Origin: Aurantiochytrium sp. KH105
Lineage: Eukaryota; Sar; Bigyra; Thraustochytrida; Thraustochytriidae
Direction of reading: 5' to 3'
DNA length: 58,988 bases
Assembly (NCBI GenBank): GCA_003116975.1
Contig: BGKB01000287.1
Span: 1 to 58,988, forward strand
The position numbers and the translations under genes are program-made. This document shows positions 9,066 to 18,101 of this stretch, piece after piece; the first letter of the stretch is position 1; each line of letters starts with the position of its first letter. Under the pieces are notes generated by a model. It was not told where the DNA came from. It worked only from the letters and a program-made list of their open reading frames with translations, and ran no database searches.

Positions 9066-10306
9066 TACGTGTTTGCTTCATTATCGATCATCATCTCAAC
9101 CAAGAAATGGATGCGCACTTCTTCGTCGTCAATGTTACACTCTTGTGAAAACCTATTGAAAACGCGCAATACAGGAACAAGCAACTCATGGGTCATGATA
9201 AATGGAATCTCCTCAATTCCTTTCATCTCACAATACGTGCGATGTATTTTGTCGAGAAGTGGGATGCGTTGAAGAACAGATTCCAGCTCAAGTCTGGCAG
9301 CTTGAATCCACATGCAAAGCTCGCAAATTACACGTGGCCAGTCTTTGTCGCGAATTGGAGTGCTTTCACCGTACTTTACTTTTTCGCACAAGTTTTTATA
9401 ATGCATTGGCGAATACAACAATGAACATATCATCGCATAGCGTGCATAAGTGAGATCAGGATCGACGAACCAATTTGGAAGTGGCATTGGAAGTTCCAAT
9501 ACAAACGATGGTTGACTTGTCTTGAAAAGTGAATTTGCGCATTGGAAAATACGTAAATTCTCGTTCTCATCCAAAGCGATGAATTGAACTGTATTACTCA
9601 TGCGCGTGTCAGCGAACGGCAAGTAGTAATTTGTCCATGCCAGCAAAGCCATTCGCATGAACTTGCGCTGATTCACAAATTCTTCAGTCCAGCCTGGGAG
9701 AAAGTGCGAGGAGAGCAACGAGTTGTCATCCATTTTTAAAAATCCCAAAGAAGATTTTGCGAAACTGAGCAGCTGCAGCACGAGATTCGATAAATCCAAG
9801 TTCAGAGCACATTGCCAATGCGTGTCGAAAAAAGCTTGTGGTGAAATGTTTTGCAATGACGAAATTGGAAATGGAGTTTGTGTCTCAATTACCAATCGAA
9901 TACCAGCAATTATCTCAGATCTCGACCCACTGGACAGAAGTTCTTTGTTCAGAATAGGCATAAATCTAGCGAAAGCAACTTCTCTCCACGAAAAAAGCTC
10001 CAGTAGTTGAATGAAGAAAACACACTGGTCTAACATCAATGACGTGGTTTCCCCGACAGCCTCAGTTAGAGAATGGACAGCAAGCATGCCCATACTTGCT
10101 TTCACAATATTTTTATTGGCTTGCCAGTATGCGATAAAATTGAACGGATTCTTGTTCAACGATTGGACAAATGAACCAGGTGATATTGACGACGAGGGTG
10201 CTTCTTCTGTCAGCTGCGGCCTCTGTGTGTTTATTATAACACAATAGAGTGTCAATACACCATCCAAATAGTCCAACGCAGATGATAAAACATCAATCCC
10301 AGACAT
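9065..10306 (-). CDS. Family A protein
   Basis: 413 aa from the ATG at 10306 (MSGIDVLSS). The open frame extends upstream to a GTG within TGTCACAA-containing DNA, so the later ATG is preferred. Family blocks: QCVFFIQLLELFSW with FMPIL, GWTEEFVNQRKF, MPLPNWFVDPD, and DKDWPRVICELCMWI with LQRIPLLDKI. It is the direct upstream neighbour, and probably tandem duplicate, of 7722-9065, although the two have diverged strongly. No zinc-binding tail, signal or membrane helix is seen. Function unknown. Confidence 0.8.
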   Translation of the reverse strand: MSGIDVLSSALDYLDGVLTLYCVIINTQRPQLTEEAPSSSISPGSFVQSLNKNPFNFIAYWQANKNIVKASMGMLAVHSLTEAVGETTSLMLDQCVFFIQLLELFSWREVAFARFMPILNKELLSSGSRSEIIAGIRLVIETQTPFPISSLQNISPQAFFDTHWQCALNLDLSNLVLQLLSFAKSSLGFLKMDDNSLLSSHFLPGWTEEFVNQRKFMRMALLAWTNYYLPFADTRMSNTVQFIALDENENLRIFQCANSLFKTSQPSFVLELPMPLPNWFVDPDLTYARYAMICSLLYSPMHYKNLCEKVKYGESTPIRDKDWPRVICELCMWIQAARLELESVLQRIPLLDKIHRTYCEMKGIEEIPFIMTHELLVPVLRVFNRFSQECNIDDEEVRIHFLVEMMIDNEANT

Positions 10307-10469
10307 GCTTCTCTTCAGTTTAATTTGCCCTGGACTGTCTATTTCGTTTCTGCTTCCCAACCTATTGAAAATCAAAATGAATATGTCACAAGAAACATTT
10401 TCGTGACAATATTGTGCCAATCTTGTCACTTGCTTATGGAATCAAGCCACGCGAAGCAAACTCAAAACT
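10307..10469. promoter_or_regulatory. Divergent promoter with three TGTCAC motifs
   Basis: TGTCACAAG near 10384, CGTGACAA near 10402 and TTGTCACTTG near 10423 lie between the family A gene at 9065-10306 (minus) and 10470-11054 (plus). This is a compact divergent module like the others in the window. Confidence 0.5.
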
Positions 10470-11054
10470 ATGATTCAACTAAGTAGCGAGCGAAAACAGC
10501 TGCTCTTGGACATGACAAGAGAAAAGCAGATGAAAATTCTTGCCTTTCTAGTATCAACACACAATTGCTACAAAGATGACATAAAAACAGCGGCGACGCT
10601 TGCACGGAAGCGGTTAGACTATCCTACGGTTCAAGATGCTCTCATGAATGCAGGAAAATTTCTCAATCGCTATTCAAGCCAAAATGAACGAGTGCTATTC
10701 TACACAACAGTAATTGAAGCACTTGTTTGCAAACGAGAATCCATTGTTGACGCGTATCTAAGTGAACTGCAGACAAAATCGTACATCGATCCGGTAACGA
10801 AGAAACTTTGTCCATCTCTGAATGATTTCTTCACAGACCATATTGAAGGTATAATTGCAATGGCATTCGCCAACTTATGTTCATTCTGTTCGGATGTTAT
10901 GTGGTTTATGATTGATGAAGAACTCATGAAGAGAGGAGCTATGGTTCATGACCCACAACGTCTATTACAATTTTGGGAGAAACACCCGAAACTCACACAC
11001 ATGTCAACTGTAAAAGAAGTCGCTGATGCATTCATAAATTCAAATCATCAATGA
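10470..11054 (+). CDS. Hypothetical protein
   Basis: 194 aa, no recognised domain and no clear paralog in the window. It is helical throughout: a charged N-terminus (SSERKQLLLDMTREKQMK), a middle with Cys-containing helices (ANLCSFCSDVMWFMIDEEL) and a charged C-terminus. There is no signal peptide; the CSFCSDVMWFMI stretch is hydrophobic but too short and polar for a firm membrane call. It is divergent from 9065-10306, and the 136-bp gap to 11191 is convergent and AT-rich. Confidence 0.65.
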   Translation: MIQLSSERKQLLLDMTREKQMKILAFLVSTHNCYKDDIKTAATLARKRLDYPTVQDALMNAGKFLNRYSSQNERVLFYTTVIEALVCKRESIVDAYLSELQTKSYIDPVTKKLCPSLNDFFTDHIEGIIAMAFANLCSFCSDVMWFMIDEELMKRGAMVHDPQRLLQFWEKHPKLTHMSTVKEVADAFINSNHQ

Positions 11055-11190
11055 TTATGATTTTTTTTTACATTTACTATAAAACTTTTTACTCATTTAT
11101 CACATGCATTAAGAACGATGTGATCAAAACTGCACCATCCACCAAGTCATTAATTATTTTGTTGCAAGAAATGGAAAATTGTTTTTGCTT

Positions 11191-12768
11191 TTATTCGCTA
11201 AGAATTGGACGATTGAACTCCACTGGACCAAGTTTCTTTGGGGCTCTACAAATTGGGCATTTGGAAATACGATGATGTTGCGCACATTGATTGCAAAGAT
11301 GGTGATTGTTTGCACAGACCTTCACCCGAAGAAACTTGCTCTCCATGCAGACAGGACATTCTACTGACTTGTTGTACGTTTCGAAATCCTCCCGCTTCCG
11401 CTTGCCCAAGCTAACAGCATTTGTTCGGGTAATCAATGCGTCCAGCGTATCGCGCGCAAACTCTTTCGAATCTTTTGACTTGTATTGAACCTTTCCCTTC
11501 TGTTTCAGGAGATTGCACATGCCAATCTGCATGATCGGGATCAAGTCATCCTCTGGGACGTCCTCGTGGAGTCGATTCACCATCATTGACCTGAAGATTT
11601 CAGCGTTGGGAAGAGCTTTCTTGATAAGGTCAAGAGAGGAAACCGCCCCCTTGATCCAATTGGCGAGCTCAGGGATGACGTCCGCCCATCGGGAAAAAGA
11701 ACACCCTATATGGGTATCCATCACGGGCAAATGAGTCGTCTCAATCGTCTTTATTATCCACGGAAGCCCTGAGTCGAGCAGCAGCGTGCATGCGATTCGA
11801 AGCTTTTTTAATGTGCCAGCATAGTCGGAGATCCAGTCATACTTCTCCAAGGGGTACTCGATGCGCATTTCGGGCTCAAGTCTGATGCGCTTGACATTGC
11901 CTAATTGAGCATACTTCTTTACAAAAGGATGAGTTGTAAGAAGTGCAATTGTAAGAGGCCTAATTGCAGCAACATAATCATGGCACCATCGCGTGGTCAG
12001 GTATTGCGCCAAGGTCTGTTCATTGACACGTAAATCCGCCTCTGTTATAATACCGTGCCATAAATTGCGCAGCTCATAGAGCATTGATCGGGCGCAAATC
12101 TTGAGGTACGACTTCCTGAAACGTTCCACATCAAAAAGGGCAATATGGTAATGTCGAGATTCCTCGGGTGTCTGGAGCTCTCCACTCTTAATGCGCGAAA
12201 TAACATCAGTAACGGACCGGTGCGAAACATTGGAACGGATTTCTGCCCGTAGCGCCGTAAGTCCAATGGAAAAATCGGGTCTGAACGTCATGTCCGTGTC
12301 AGCAGCGAGATACGCGTGCAGTTCACAAACTTGAGCAAGGAATCGAAGTTTCGAGACAATTTCGGCAGTGCGCTTTTCCAAAACCTCCACAAAGAAGCCA
12401 ATATTCAATCTAACCGTGTGGCTTCTCTTCTCATCCAGACATACCATATGGATGCCCAAAAGTTCTTTCAAAACCTTGCTCGTACAGGTTTTGAAGTGCT
12501 TTTCCATAGCTTCACGTTGACTGTAATAGGCAACGTCCGAGATTAAAATCAATTTCTTGATTTCCTCAGCACCTTCCAAGATAAGAGCGGGACTTTCATT
12601 ATCCATATCATCATCTTGGGCTGTTTTGGCCGTGAACTTAATTACACTAACGTATTGGTCGCGGAACTTAGTATATTTGTCGACAGCTTTCACAAACTGT
12701 CGTGGCCAGCGACGAAGGGTTTTGGGAGTTCTAACGGGGTCCGGAGCCATCGCGACTGCGCTTGACAT
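11191..12768 (-). CDS. Family A protein with C-terminal RING finger (putative E3 ubiquitin ligase)
   Basis: 525 aa from the ATG at 12768 (MSSAVAMAPD), which follows a GAAGG-repeat leader; the longer frame starts with GTG inside TGTCACAA and is rejected. The N-terminal 460 aa are a family A module (EIVSKLRFLAQVCELHAYL, YPLEKYDWISDYAGT, PELANWIKGA, KKALPNAEIF). The last 57 aa are a RING-type finger with C471-x2-C474, C485, H489 or H490, C492-x2-C495 and C504-x2-C507 (ECPVCMES to SKCPICRAP). A RING of this form normally recruits an E2 enzyme, so this protein may ubiquitinate targets bound by its family A part; that is inference. It is the only family member here with a full RING. Confidence 0.88.
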   Translation of the reverse strand: MSSAVAMAPDPVRTPKTLRRWPRQFVKAVDKYTKFRDQYVSVIKFTAKTAQDDDMDNESPALILEGAEEIKKLILISDVAYYSQREAMEKHFKTCTSKVLKELLGIHMVCLDEKRSHTVRLNIGFFVEVLEKRTAEIVSKLRFLAQVCELHAYLAADTDMTFRPDFSIGLTALRAEIRSNVSHRSVTDVISRIKSGELQTPEESRHYHIALFDVERFRKSYLKICARSMLYELRNLWHGIITEADLRVNEQTLAQYLTTRWCHDYVAAIRPLTIALLTTHPFVKKYAQLGNVKRIRLEPEMRIEYPLEKYDWISDYAGTLKKLRIACTLLLDSGLPWIIKTIETTHLPVMDTHIGCSFSRWADVIPELANWIKGAVSSLDLIKKALPNAEIFRSMMVNRLHEDVPEDDLIPIMQIGMCNLLKQKGKVQYKSKDSKEFARDTLDALITRTNAVSLGKRKREDFETYNKSVECPVCMESKFLRVKVCANNHHLCNQCAQHHRISKCPICRAPKKLGPVEFNRPILSE

Positions 12769-12824
12769 TCTTCCTTCCTTCCTTCCTTGGATTTCGGTTT
12801 TGCTGACCCCACCGAGGCATCTCA

Positions 12825-12900
12825 GGAAGATGTTGTGACATTCTATTTTATTTTCTTTATTCCATGTCACAATCGAGAAAATTATTTCTAGTAGATTTTG
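12825..12900 (-). promoter_or_regulatory. Promoter motif pair upstream of the RING gene
   Basis: TTGTGACA at 12833-12840 and TGTCACAA at about 12865-12872 form an inverted pair with 24 bp between them. They lie just upstream of the GAAGG-rich leader of the gene at 11191-12768. Confidence 0.5.
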
Positions 12901-12987
12901 GTCACGAAGTTGTTTTCGTCAAATTGCTGCAAGTTGTTCACACAGATATTGTTTTTAATTTTCGTCTTGAGTCACTCAATCGTTATT

Positions 12988-14334
12988 TTAAAGTACTATA
13001 TTTCTGAAATGAAAATTTTCTCTGGAATGTCTTGCACACGTGACACAAAGTCTACGTGTAATACCATGAACTACTAGAAATGGTTGCGAAGAAGAACCAC
13101 ACGACGCACATTTTTCATTTTCCTTCCGACTCATGAGCTTTGTTTTTGCAACGTGAACCATGTACTCCAGTCTTTCTTGCGTGTTATCAAACAGCTTAAA
13201 GACTTGATCTGGAATCAACAAACGAATACTCATCATAAGCGGACGCGTGTCTTCAATGTGAAGTTTGTCCAGGTCAATTTCTCCAAACATTTCTTGAGAG
13301 TATGCCAAATAGAAATCATGAGCCTCGGGAACATCTTTCATGATTTCCTCATACTCCATAGCAGACGCCTTGCACCACTGCAGAAGTGAGTTAATATGAC
13401 GTCGACCATCGCGTTCTTGGAGATCCACCATGCTCAGTCTTTGCACGAAAAGACCTACGTCTCCATGATGGAGAAGACGAATGGCATCTTGTGTATTTTG
13501 AAGTGTTTTATAGAATGACGTCTTCCAGTTCATTTCATGTGCGTTTGGATGGACCATTGAACTAAATATGTGGCCTGTTCCAATCCAAAACTCAAGAAAT
13601 TTCAACTCTGAAAGACTTTTACGTGCTTCTTGCAAGCCGCGTTTCATTTGATGCTTACAAATCACCTCACGATTCCATCCAGCATCGAGTTGGTCATGGA
13701 TTCCCAAGGTGATTCCACGACGAAGCAGCGAAAATCCATGAGAAAGCATCTGCACGAGCTTCTGTGGCGTGGCATCCAAAACACGGAGATCATCTGCAAA
13801 GAAATCGATCGAGAAGCGCTCCTCTCCGTAGTCAATAGGTCCATGAAACGCGGTTATCTCATAGATAAGATCAGCAACGTCCCCTGTGAAGAATTCACCA
13901 GCACCACGCGAAGAGATTCTAGAAGTGAAGCTCTCCTTTAGGTTAGGATTCTTTCTCAAGTAATCCAATAATTCGAAGACTTCGCAGATTTCAATTATGA
14001 AAAGTTCCAGACGACAAATGTAGCACTTCATGAAATGCACCGCGGCGCGAAAAACCTTGAGCAAACTTCGGCATCTTCCTTCGACACAGTACCACACATC
14101 ATTATCGTGAAGCATTGAAAATAACTCATCGGGACAATGGAAAACAACTCGCTCAAAGACCTGAACTAAAAGATTGTCTTCTTCATCACTTGAGCTGCGA
14201 GACAACAGACCAATCAGGTCGCCACGTTGCCACCCCGCTCTGCGATGGATCATAGCATTGTAGATTCCAAAGATTCTTTGAAAATCTGCAACAGTTTCAG
14301 TGAAAAACACTGGCCACGGATGCTCTCTAACCAT
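12988..14334 (-). CDS. Family A protein with degenerate zinc-binding tail
   Basis: 448 aa from ATG 14334 (MVREHPWPVFF). Family blocks: ICRLELFIIEICEVFELLDYL, WKTSFYKTLQNTQDAI, GRRHINSLLQWCKASAMEYEEI and MKDVPEAHDF. The last 41 aa carry C409-x2-C412, C430-x2-C433 and nearby His residues (KCASCGSSSQPF, RLCVTCARHS), in the position of the RING of its neighbour 11191-12768. Compared with that RING, the last CxxC pair is absent, so this looks like a shortened or decayed RING that could bind one zinc ion. Ubiquitin-ligase activity is therefore unlikely. No signal peptide. Confidence 0.82.
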   Translation of the reverse strand: MVREHPWPVFFTETVADFQRIFGIYNAMIHRRAGWQRGDLIGLLSRSSSDEEDNLLVQVFERVVFHCPDELFSMLHDNDVWYCVEGRCRSLLKVFRAAVHFMKCYICRLELFIIEICEVFELLDYLRKNPNLKESFTSRISSRGAGEFFTGDVADLIYEITAFHGPIDYGEERFSIDFFADDLRVLDATPQKLVQMLSHGFSLLRRGITLGIHDQLDAGWNREVICKHQMKRGLQEARKSLSELKFLEFWIGTGHIFSSMVHPNAHEMNWKTSFYKTLQNTQDAIRLLHHGDVGLFVQRLSMVDLQERDGRRHINSLLQWCKASAMEYEEIMKDVPEAHDFYLAYSQEMFGEIDLDKLHIEDTRPLMMSIRLLIPDQVFKLFDNTQERLEYMVHVAKTKLMSRKENEKCASCGSSSQPFLVVHGITRRLCVTCARHSRENFHFRNIVL

Positions 14335-14389
14335 CTTCGTTTATGGTTTGCAATGAAACGCAACGAGCTCAACGCAGAAAAAGTTGAGA

Positions 14390-14440
14390 TTGGAAATGTC
14401 ACAAATAAAAAAAGCTCATTGTTATTGTGACATCATGAAA
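14390..14440 (-). promoter_or_regulatory. Promoter motif pair upstream of 12988-14334
   Basis: TGTCACAAATAAA near 14398 and TTATTGTGACATC about 20 bp further on form an inverted pair in the gap upstream of the family A gene. The role is inferred from the window-wide pattern. Confidence 0.5.
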
Positions 14441-14485
14441 TACTGATCAAGTTAATATAATATAATCATGGTCTGAATTTATTAA

Positions 14486-15385
14486 TTAATTACTGAGAAA
14501 ATAGCTGGCGATGTTAGCCTCGATGGGATACTTAGCTCTCATATTATGTAAGAATGATTGTGGATCATCACCATACTCGAAAGAATCAATCACGCTCGTT
14601 TTACCAAGAAGTTGGGAACGTAAAAGCTCATTGAGATAGTATCGCATTTGCATCTCACCATTTCGCACAATTGCATCGCTCTTAGAAATGCTCCATGTGG
14701 GTATCGACACCTGTCTATAAACGTTGTTGAAACTTGGGCGCACGAATAGTCCGAAATTATCAAGCGAACTGTGTAGCGATGGAGAAGCACAAACCATTTT
14801 ATCCAAAAATGCTGTACCACGTGTATTGATTACATTTCCAATCTCTCCAAAAGCGTCGTCAACACTAATATTTTTCTCCCTGAAATCAACGGTGAGATAT
14901 ATAACAATGTCCACGCAATTTTGAGCGTGCTTCGACAAAAGATAGCAGCGAAAAAAAACGCGCACTATAATTTCTTCGATTGGAGTCCACAAAAGTAAAT
15001 CTTGTCTTGACACTTTCAAGATGATAGAGACACTTTTATCACATTCTACATTATACCATGGCACACCCACAATTACTGATTCCATTTCTTCCAACGTCAA
15101 TTCATTGAAGCGAATGAAAGAAAATGGTATCGGGCGATTTCTCTTTGTAGTGGCAGAAAAAATAGTTTTCGAGCCGATGCTGACATGAAGATGCCGAGTT
15201 TTCATCGACTTCACCAAAGAAACATGTTCTCGCATGATATGACCTAAAATTTCAGTGTTGATATCAAGAAGTCGAATGAATACATCTGACGAGTGTCTAA
15301 AACATTCGTGGTCATACTCTTCACCGCAAGAACATGCATTAATTGTATGCATGGACAATTCATTCAATACCATCTTGTTCTCCAT
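14486..15385 (-). CDS. Family F protein, shorter paralog
   Basis: 299 aa from ATG 15385 (MENKMVLNEL); the longer frame begins at TTG. No known domain. It aligns along its whole length with residues about 140-435 of 15521-16828: FRHSSDVFIRLL, NELTLEEMESVIVGVPWY, LKVSRQDLLLWTPI, VRVFFRCYLLSKH, FLDKMVCASPSLHS, LFVRPSFNNVYRQ, ISKSDAIVRNGEMQMRYYLNELL and a shared C-terminus (YPIEANIASYFL). The N-terminal 130 or so residues of the paralog are missing, so it is either a truncated copy or the other gained a domain. The mixed alpha/beta look and many conserved positions suggest a folded single domain. Confidence 0.8.
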   Translation of the reverse strand: MENKMVLNELSMHTINACSCGEEYDHECFRHSSDVFIRLLDINTEILGHIMREHVSLVKSMKTRHLHVSIGSKTIFSATTKRNRPIPFSFIRFNELTLEEMESVIVGVPWYNVECDKSVSIILKVSRQDLLLWTPIEEIIVRVFFRCYLLSKHAQNCVDIVIYLTVDFREKNISVDDAFGEIGNVINTRGTAFLDKMVCASPSLHSSLDNFGLFVRPSFNNVYRQVSIPTWSISKSDAIVRNGEMQMRYYLNELLRSQLLGKTSVIDSFEYGDDPQSFLHNMRAKYPIEANIASYFLSN

Positions 15386-15439
15386 TCGAACATTCGAGAT
15401 TTGCTGTCTAGAGTTCACAAGCAACACACACAAAACGAA

Positions 15440-15480
15440 CTGATTATGTCACAAATAAAAAATTATTGTGACTTTCTGAT
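15440..15480 (-). promoter_or_regulatory. Promoter motif pair upstream of 14486-15385
   Basis: ATGTCACAAATAAA (about 15446) and TTATTGTGACTTT (about 15464) form an inverted pair, nearly identical to the pair upstream of 12988-14334. Confidence 0.5.
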
Positions 15481-15520
15481 CAATAGAATTTTTAATGAAT
15501 TGTTTGAATTGATTTACTAT

Positions 15521-16828
15521 TTATTTGCAGAGAAAATAGCTGGCGATTTTGGCCTCAATCGGATATTCCGCTCTCATATTATGTAAGAATGGTAATGGGT
15601 CATCTTCATCCTGGAAAAGATCAACTGCGCTCGTTTTACCAAAAAGTTGAGCACCCAAAAGCTCATGGAGATAGTATCGCATTTGCATCTGTCCATTTCG
15701 CGTGAGTGCATCGCTCTTAGAAATGCTTAGTTTGGGTGTCGAGATCTGCCGAAATGCATCGTAGAAACTTGGACGCACGAATAGTTCGATATGAACACAG
15801 TTGCTGCGTAACGATGGAGAAGCACAAACCATTTTATCCACAAATTCTGTACCATATGTATCGATCACGTTTCTCATCTCCTGCTCTGCTTCATCAACAT
15901 TATCAACACCACCATCACCGTAGTCAACGACAAAGTATAACACCACGCGCTCCCAGGGTCGAATATGCTTCGAATAGACAAAGCAACGGAAAAAAACTCG
16001 TGCTAAAGTATTTTGAATTGGAGCCCATTCAAGGAAATCCTTCCTCGACACCTTCAACGTGATGCTCATTCTTTGATAATTTCCTGTGGTATACCAGGGA
16101 ACGCCTCCCACAAGAACCGAATGCATGTTCTCCAACGTCAATTCTCCAAATGATATGGTAGAAAATGGTTTGGAACCAGTGTCCATTCTAGAGATGTTGA
16201 AAAGCAATTGAGAGCGAACAAAGACACGAAGGTTTCGAGTTCGCAGCGATTTCACCATACAAACATGTTCATGCATGAGATCACCTATGAGAGAAGCATT
16301 CATAGTGGGCAGTCGGATAGAGGAATCAGGAGAGTGCCTGAAACGCTCAGAGTTGAACCTCTTGTAAGAGATCTTGGAGAGATCAATTTGTGAGGGAAGT
16401 CGCAAAAAAATACCATCCCGTGTATCACGTGCAATACTTTTTAAGACAACACCAATCACATGCGAAGAAATGGGACAGTTTTCTGGAATGATGATCTCCA
16501 TGCAACGAAAAATCATCGAGAACAAATGCACCATCCCAAACAAAATTGACAAATTGCCTACTGCGCCGTCCAGTATGAATTGACAACGATGGACACGCAG
16601 TGGATTTTCCATCAAACTGAAATGCGTGCGCAAATGGGAGAGAATGCTCGCGTAGGACGCGAAGCTGGAAGTCCCAGGCGAGCCAAGCGGATATCCACCT
16701 GAGTGAAGCAAGATCTCCTCTGCTTGAGCAATATTTTCATCATTGAGTCTCACATGACAACGTTGGTCGATCGAACCTTCACTGCAACAGACATGAATTG
16801 TTCGCGTTGACGGCTCGTAAAATGCCAT
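15521..16828 (-). CDS. Family F protein, longer paralog
   Basis: 435 aa from ATG 16828 (MAFYEPSTRTIHVCC). The C-terminal 300 aa match 14486-15385 (GELTLENMHSVLVGGVPWY, LKVSRKDFLEWAPI, ARVFFRCFVYSKH, VDKMVCASPSLRS, LFVRPSFYDAFRQ, GQMQMRYYLHELL, YPIEAKIASYFL). The N-terminal 130 aa are unique, with a hydrophobic stretch (LSILFGMVHLFSMIF) that could be a buried helix or a weak membrane segment. No family is recognised. Head-to-tail arrangement with the shorter copy, with similar promoter motifs before each, indicates tandem duplication. Confidence 0.8.
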   Translation of the reverse strand: MAFYEPSTRTIHVCCSEGSIDQRCHVRLNDENIAQAEEILLHSGGYPLGSPGTSSFASYASILSHLRTHFSLMENPLRVHRCQFILDGAVGNLSILFGMVHLFSMIFRCMEIIIPENCPISSHVIGVVLKSIARDTRDGIFLRLPSQIDLSKISYKRFNSERFRHSPDSSIRLPTMNASLIGDLMHEHVCMVKSLRTRNLRVFVRSQLLFNISRMDTGSKPFSTISFGELTLENMHSVLVGGVPWYTTGNYQRMSITLKVSRKDFLEWAPIQNTLARVFFRCFVYSKHIRPWERVVLYFVVDYGDGGVDNVDEAEQEMRNVIDTYGTEFVDKMVCASPSLRSNCVHIELFVRPSFYDAFRQISTPKLSISKSDALTRNGQMQMRYYLHELLGAQLFGKTSAVDLFQDEDDPLPFLHNMRAEYPIEAKIASYFLCK

Positions 16829-16955
16829 CTTGCCTTCGCTTGGATCATTCGAGATTTGTCGTCTGGCGATTCTTTTTTCAATTCATTATTTATGTCACAA
16901 GAAAAAAAAATACATGTGTCATTGGAACGAATGTGACTTATGAGAATAATAAATT
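16829..16955. promoter_or_regulatory. Divergent promoter, TGTCACAA pair
   Basis: TATGTCACAAG near 16891 and ATGTGACTT near 16931 lie in the 127-bp gap between the divergent genes 15521-16828 and 16956-17585, with an ATGTGTCATTG between them. Confidence 0.5.
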
Positions 16956-17585
16956 ATGTGGTTGAGTGGGTACTCTGATTTTATCGTGCACTCAGTGGGC
17001 CAAATCGAGCCCCGCGTATCCCCGGTCATCAAACGTGCCCTATTCGTGAAATGTTTCATTGAATACTATGAATTTGGAAATGAATGGACAACAGGGATTG
17101 ACGATGTTAAATATGACTCGAATCTATTCAATGATTACTACCCTTCACACACAAATGCCTGGAATTTAAACACCATCATAACGAGCGATTGCCTATTTGA
17201 TATTGACTTTATTGTAAGCTTCTGTGACATTGGGCCATCACTCTTCAGACTTGTCGTTCGTGACCACCTCCTGAAAAAGGCATGTGCAATTTGTGCAAAT
17301 GGACACAGGGAATCACCAACTCAACATTTGATTCGGGTCATGTGCGCCGATAACATCAACAATACAAACGCACTGTTTTTCGCATCGTTCCTGTACCCAT
17401 TCATTCGACTACGAAATGCATTTCAAATCATTGACCAGGATTTCCCCTCCATTGGCAATTTGATTCGTGGTTTGGAGAAAAAAGAAATTGTTTCTTTGGC
17501 AGATAGTATATTCAATGCATTGTTCTGGCCGCATCAGCCAGTGCACGCGCGAGAGCTCTCTTTGCGCGATTATGCGAGGAAATAA
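16956..17585 (+). CDS. Hypothetical protein
   Basis: 209 aa from ATG 16956. No recognised domain and no paralog in the window. The sequence mixes aromatic and acidic segments (FIEYYEFGNEW, NDYYPSHTNAWNLN) with two Cys-rich spots (FIVSFCDIGPSLF, KKACAICANGH) and a hydrophobic helix (ALFFASFLYPFIRL). Its last 74 bases overlap the 3' end of the convergent gene at 17512-17982. Function unknown. Confidence 0.62.
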   Translation: MWLSGYSDFIVHSVGQIEPRVSPVIKRALFVKCFIEYYEFGNEWTTGIDDVKYDSNLFNDYYPSHTNAWNLNTIITSDCLFDIDFIVSFCDIGPSLFRLVVRDHLLKKACAICANGHRESPTQHLIRVMCADNINNTNALFFASFLYPFIRLRNAFQIIDQDFPSIGNLIRGLEKKEIVSLADSIFNALFWPHQPVHARELSLRDYARK

Positions 17586-17982
17586 CTCCACGCAACAGCG
17601 CAGATTTTTCGGGTGAGAATTTTTCAATATAATATTCAAAGCGAGAGACGAAAAGCACTAGCTTTGTTCGCAATCCATCGCGACGAAAGTAGCGCACACC
17701 AAAGGACGTCCCAAGAAATGCCAAGTATATTGTATGTTCTGAATTACAAGACTGCTGGTGGAGAACGTCCATCGCGACGCGGACGAGCTCACAGAAATGC
17801 TCCATCGATTCGCTCTTTGCATTTATACACCATTGCGCAGCGAGACAAGCAACCGCTTCAGAATATCCACCTTCGAATTCATCGCTGTACATTTCACAGA
17901 CAGTCTTGGCATTCTCAATTGTCTCATTGACGAAATCATCTCGCATTAGACGCACAGGCATGCCACCTCTAACACCAAGCAT
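17512..17982 (-). CDS. Hypothetical protein
   Basis: 156 aa from the ATG at 17982 (MLGVRGGMPVRL); the frame can be extended only to a TTG. It is helical with several Cys (ACLAAQWCINAKSESMEHFCELV) and an Ala/Arg-rich C-terminus (RAKRALARALADAARTMH). No domain or paralog is recognised. Its 3' end overlaps the convergent gene at 16956-17585 by 74 bp. If both are real this is an unusually long convergent overlap for the window; the C-terminal tail lies wholly inside it. Confidence 0.55.
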   Translation of the reverse strand: MLGVRGGMPVRLMRDDFVNETIENAKTVCEMYSDEFEGGYSEAVACLAAQWCINAKSESMEHFCELVRVAMDVLHQQSCNSEHTIYLAFLGTSFGVRYFRRDGLRTKLVLFVSRFEYYIEKFSPEKSALLRGVISSHNRAKRALARALADAARTMH

Positions 17983-18101
17983 CTTGAAATCCAATTGAAG
18001 AATTGCTGTTGCATTTGTTTTTGATTCATTAATTAATTATAAGACACAAAGATAGTTGTTGTGTGTAAGTAAAGCAAGTGACTGCGTTGAATTTACTCCA
18101 G
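17983..18101. promoter_or_regulatory. Divergent promoter of a second type (ADAM cluster)
   Basis: This gap upstream of the first ADAM-like gene lacks TGTCACAA. It holds TTGATTCATTAATTAATTATAAGACAC (about 18024-18050), whose TTGATTCATTAATTAA part recurs at about 20036-20051 before the second ADAM-like gene. I take it as a different promoter class. Confidence 0.4.
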
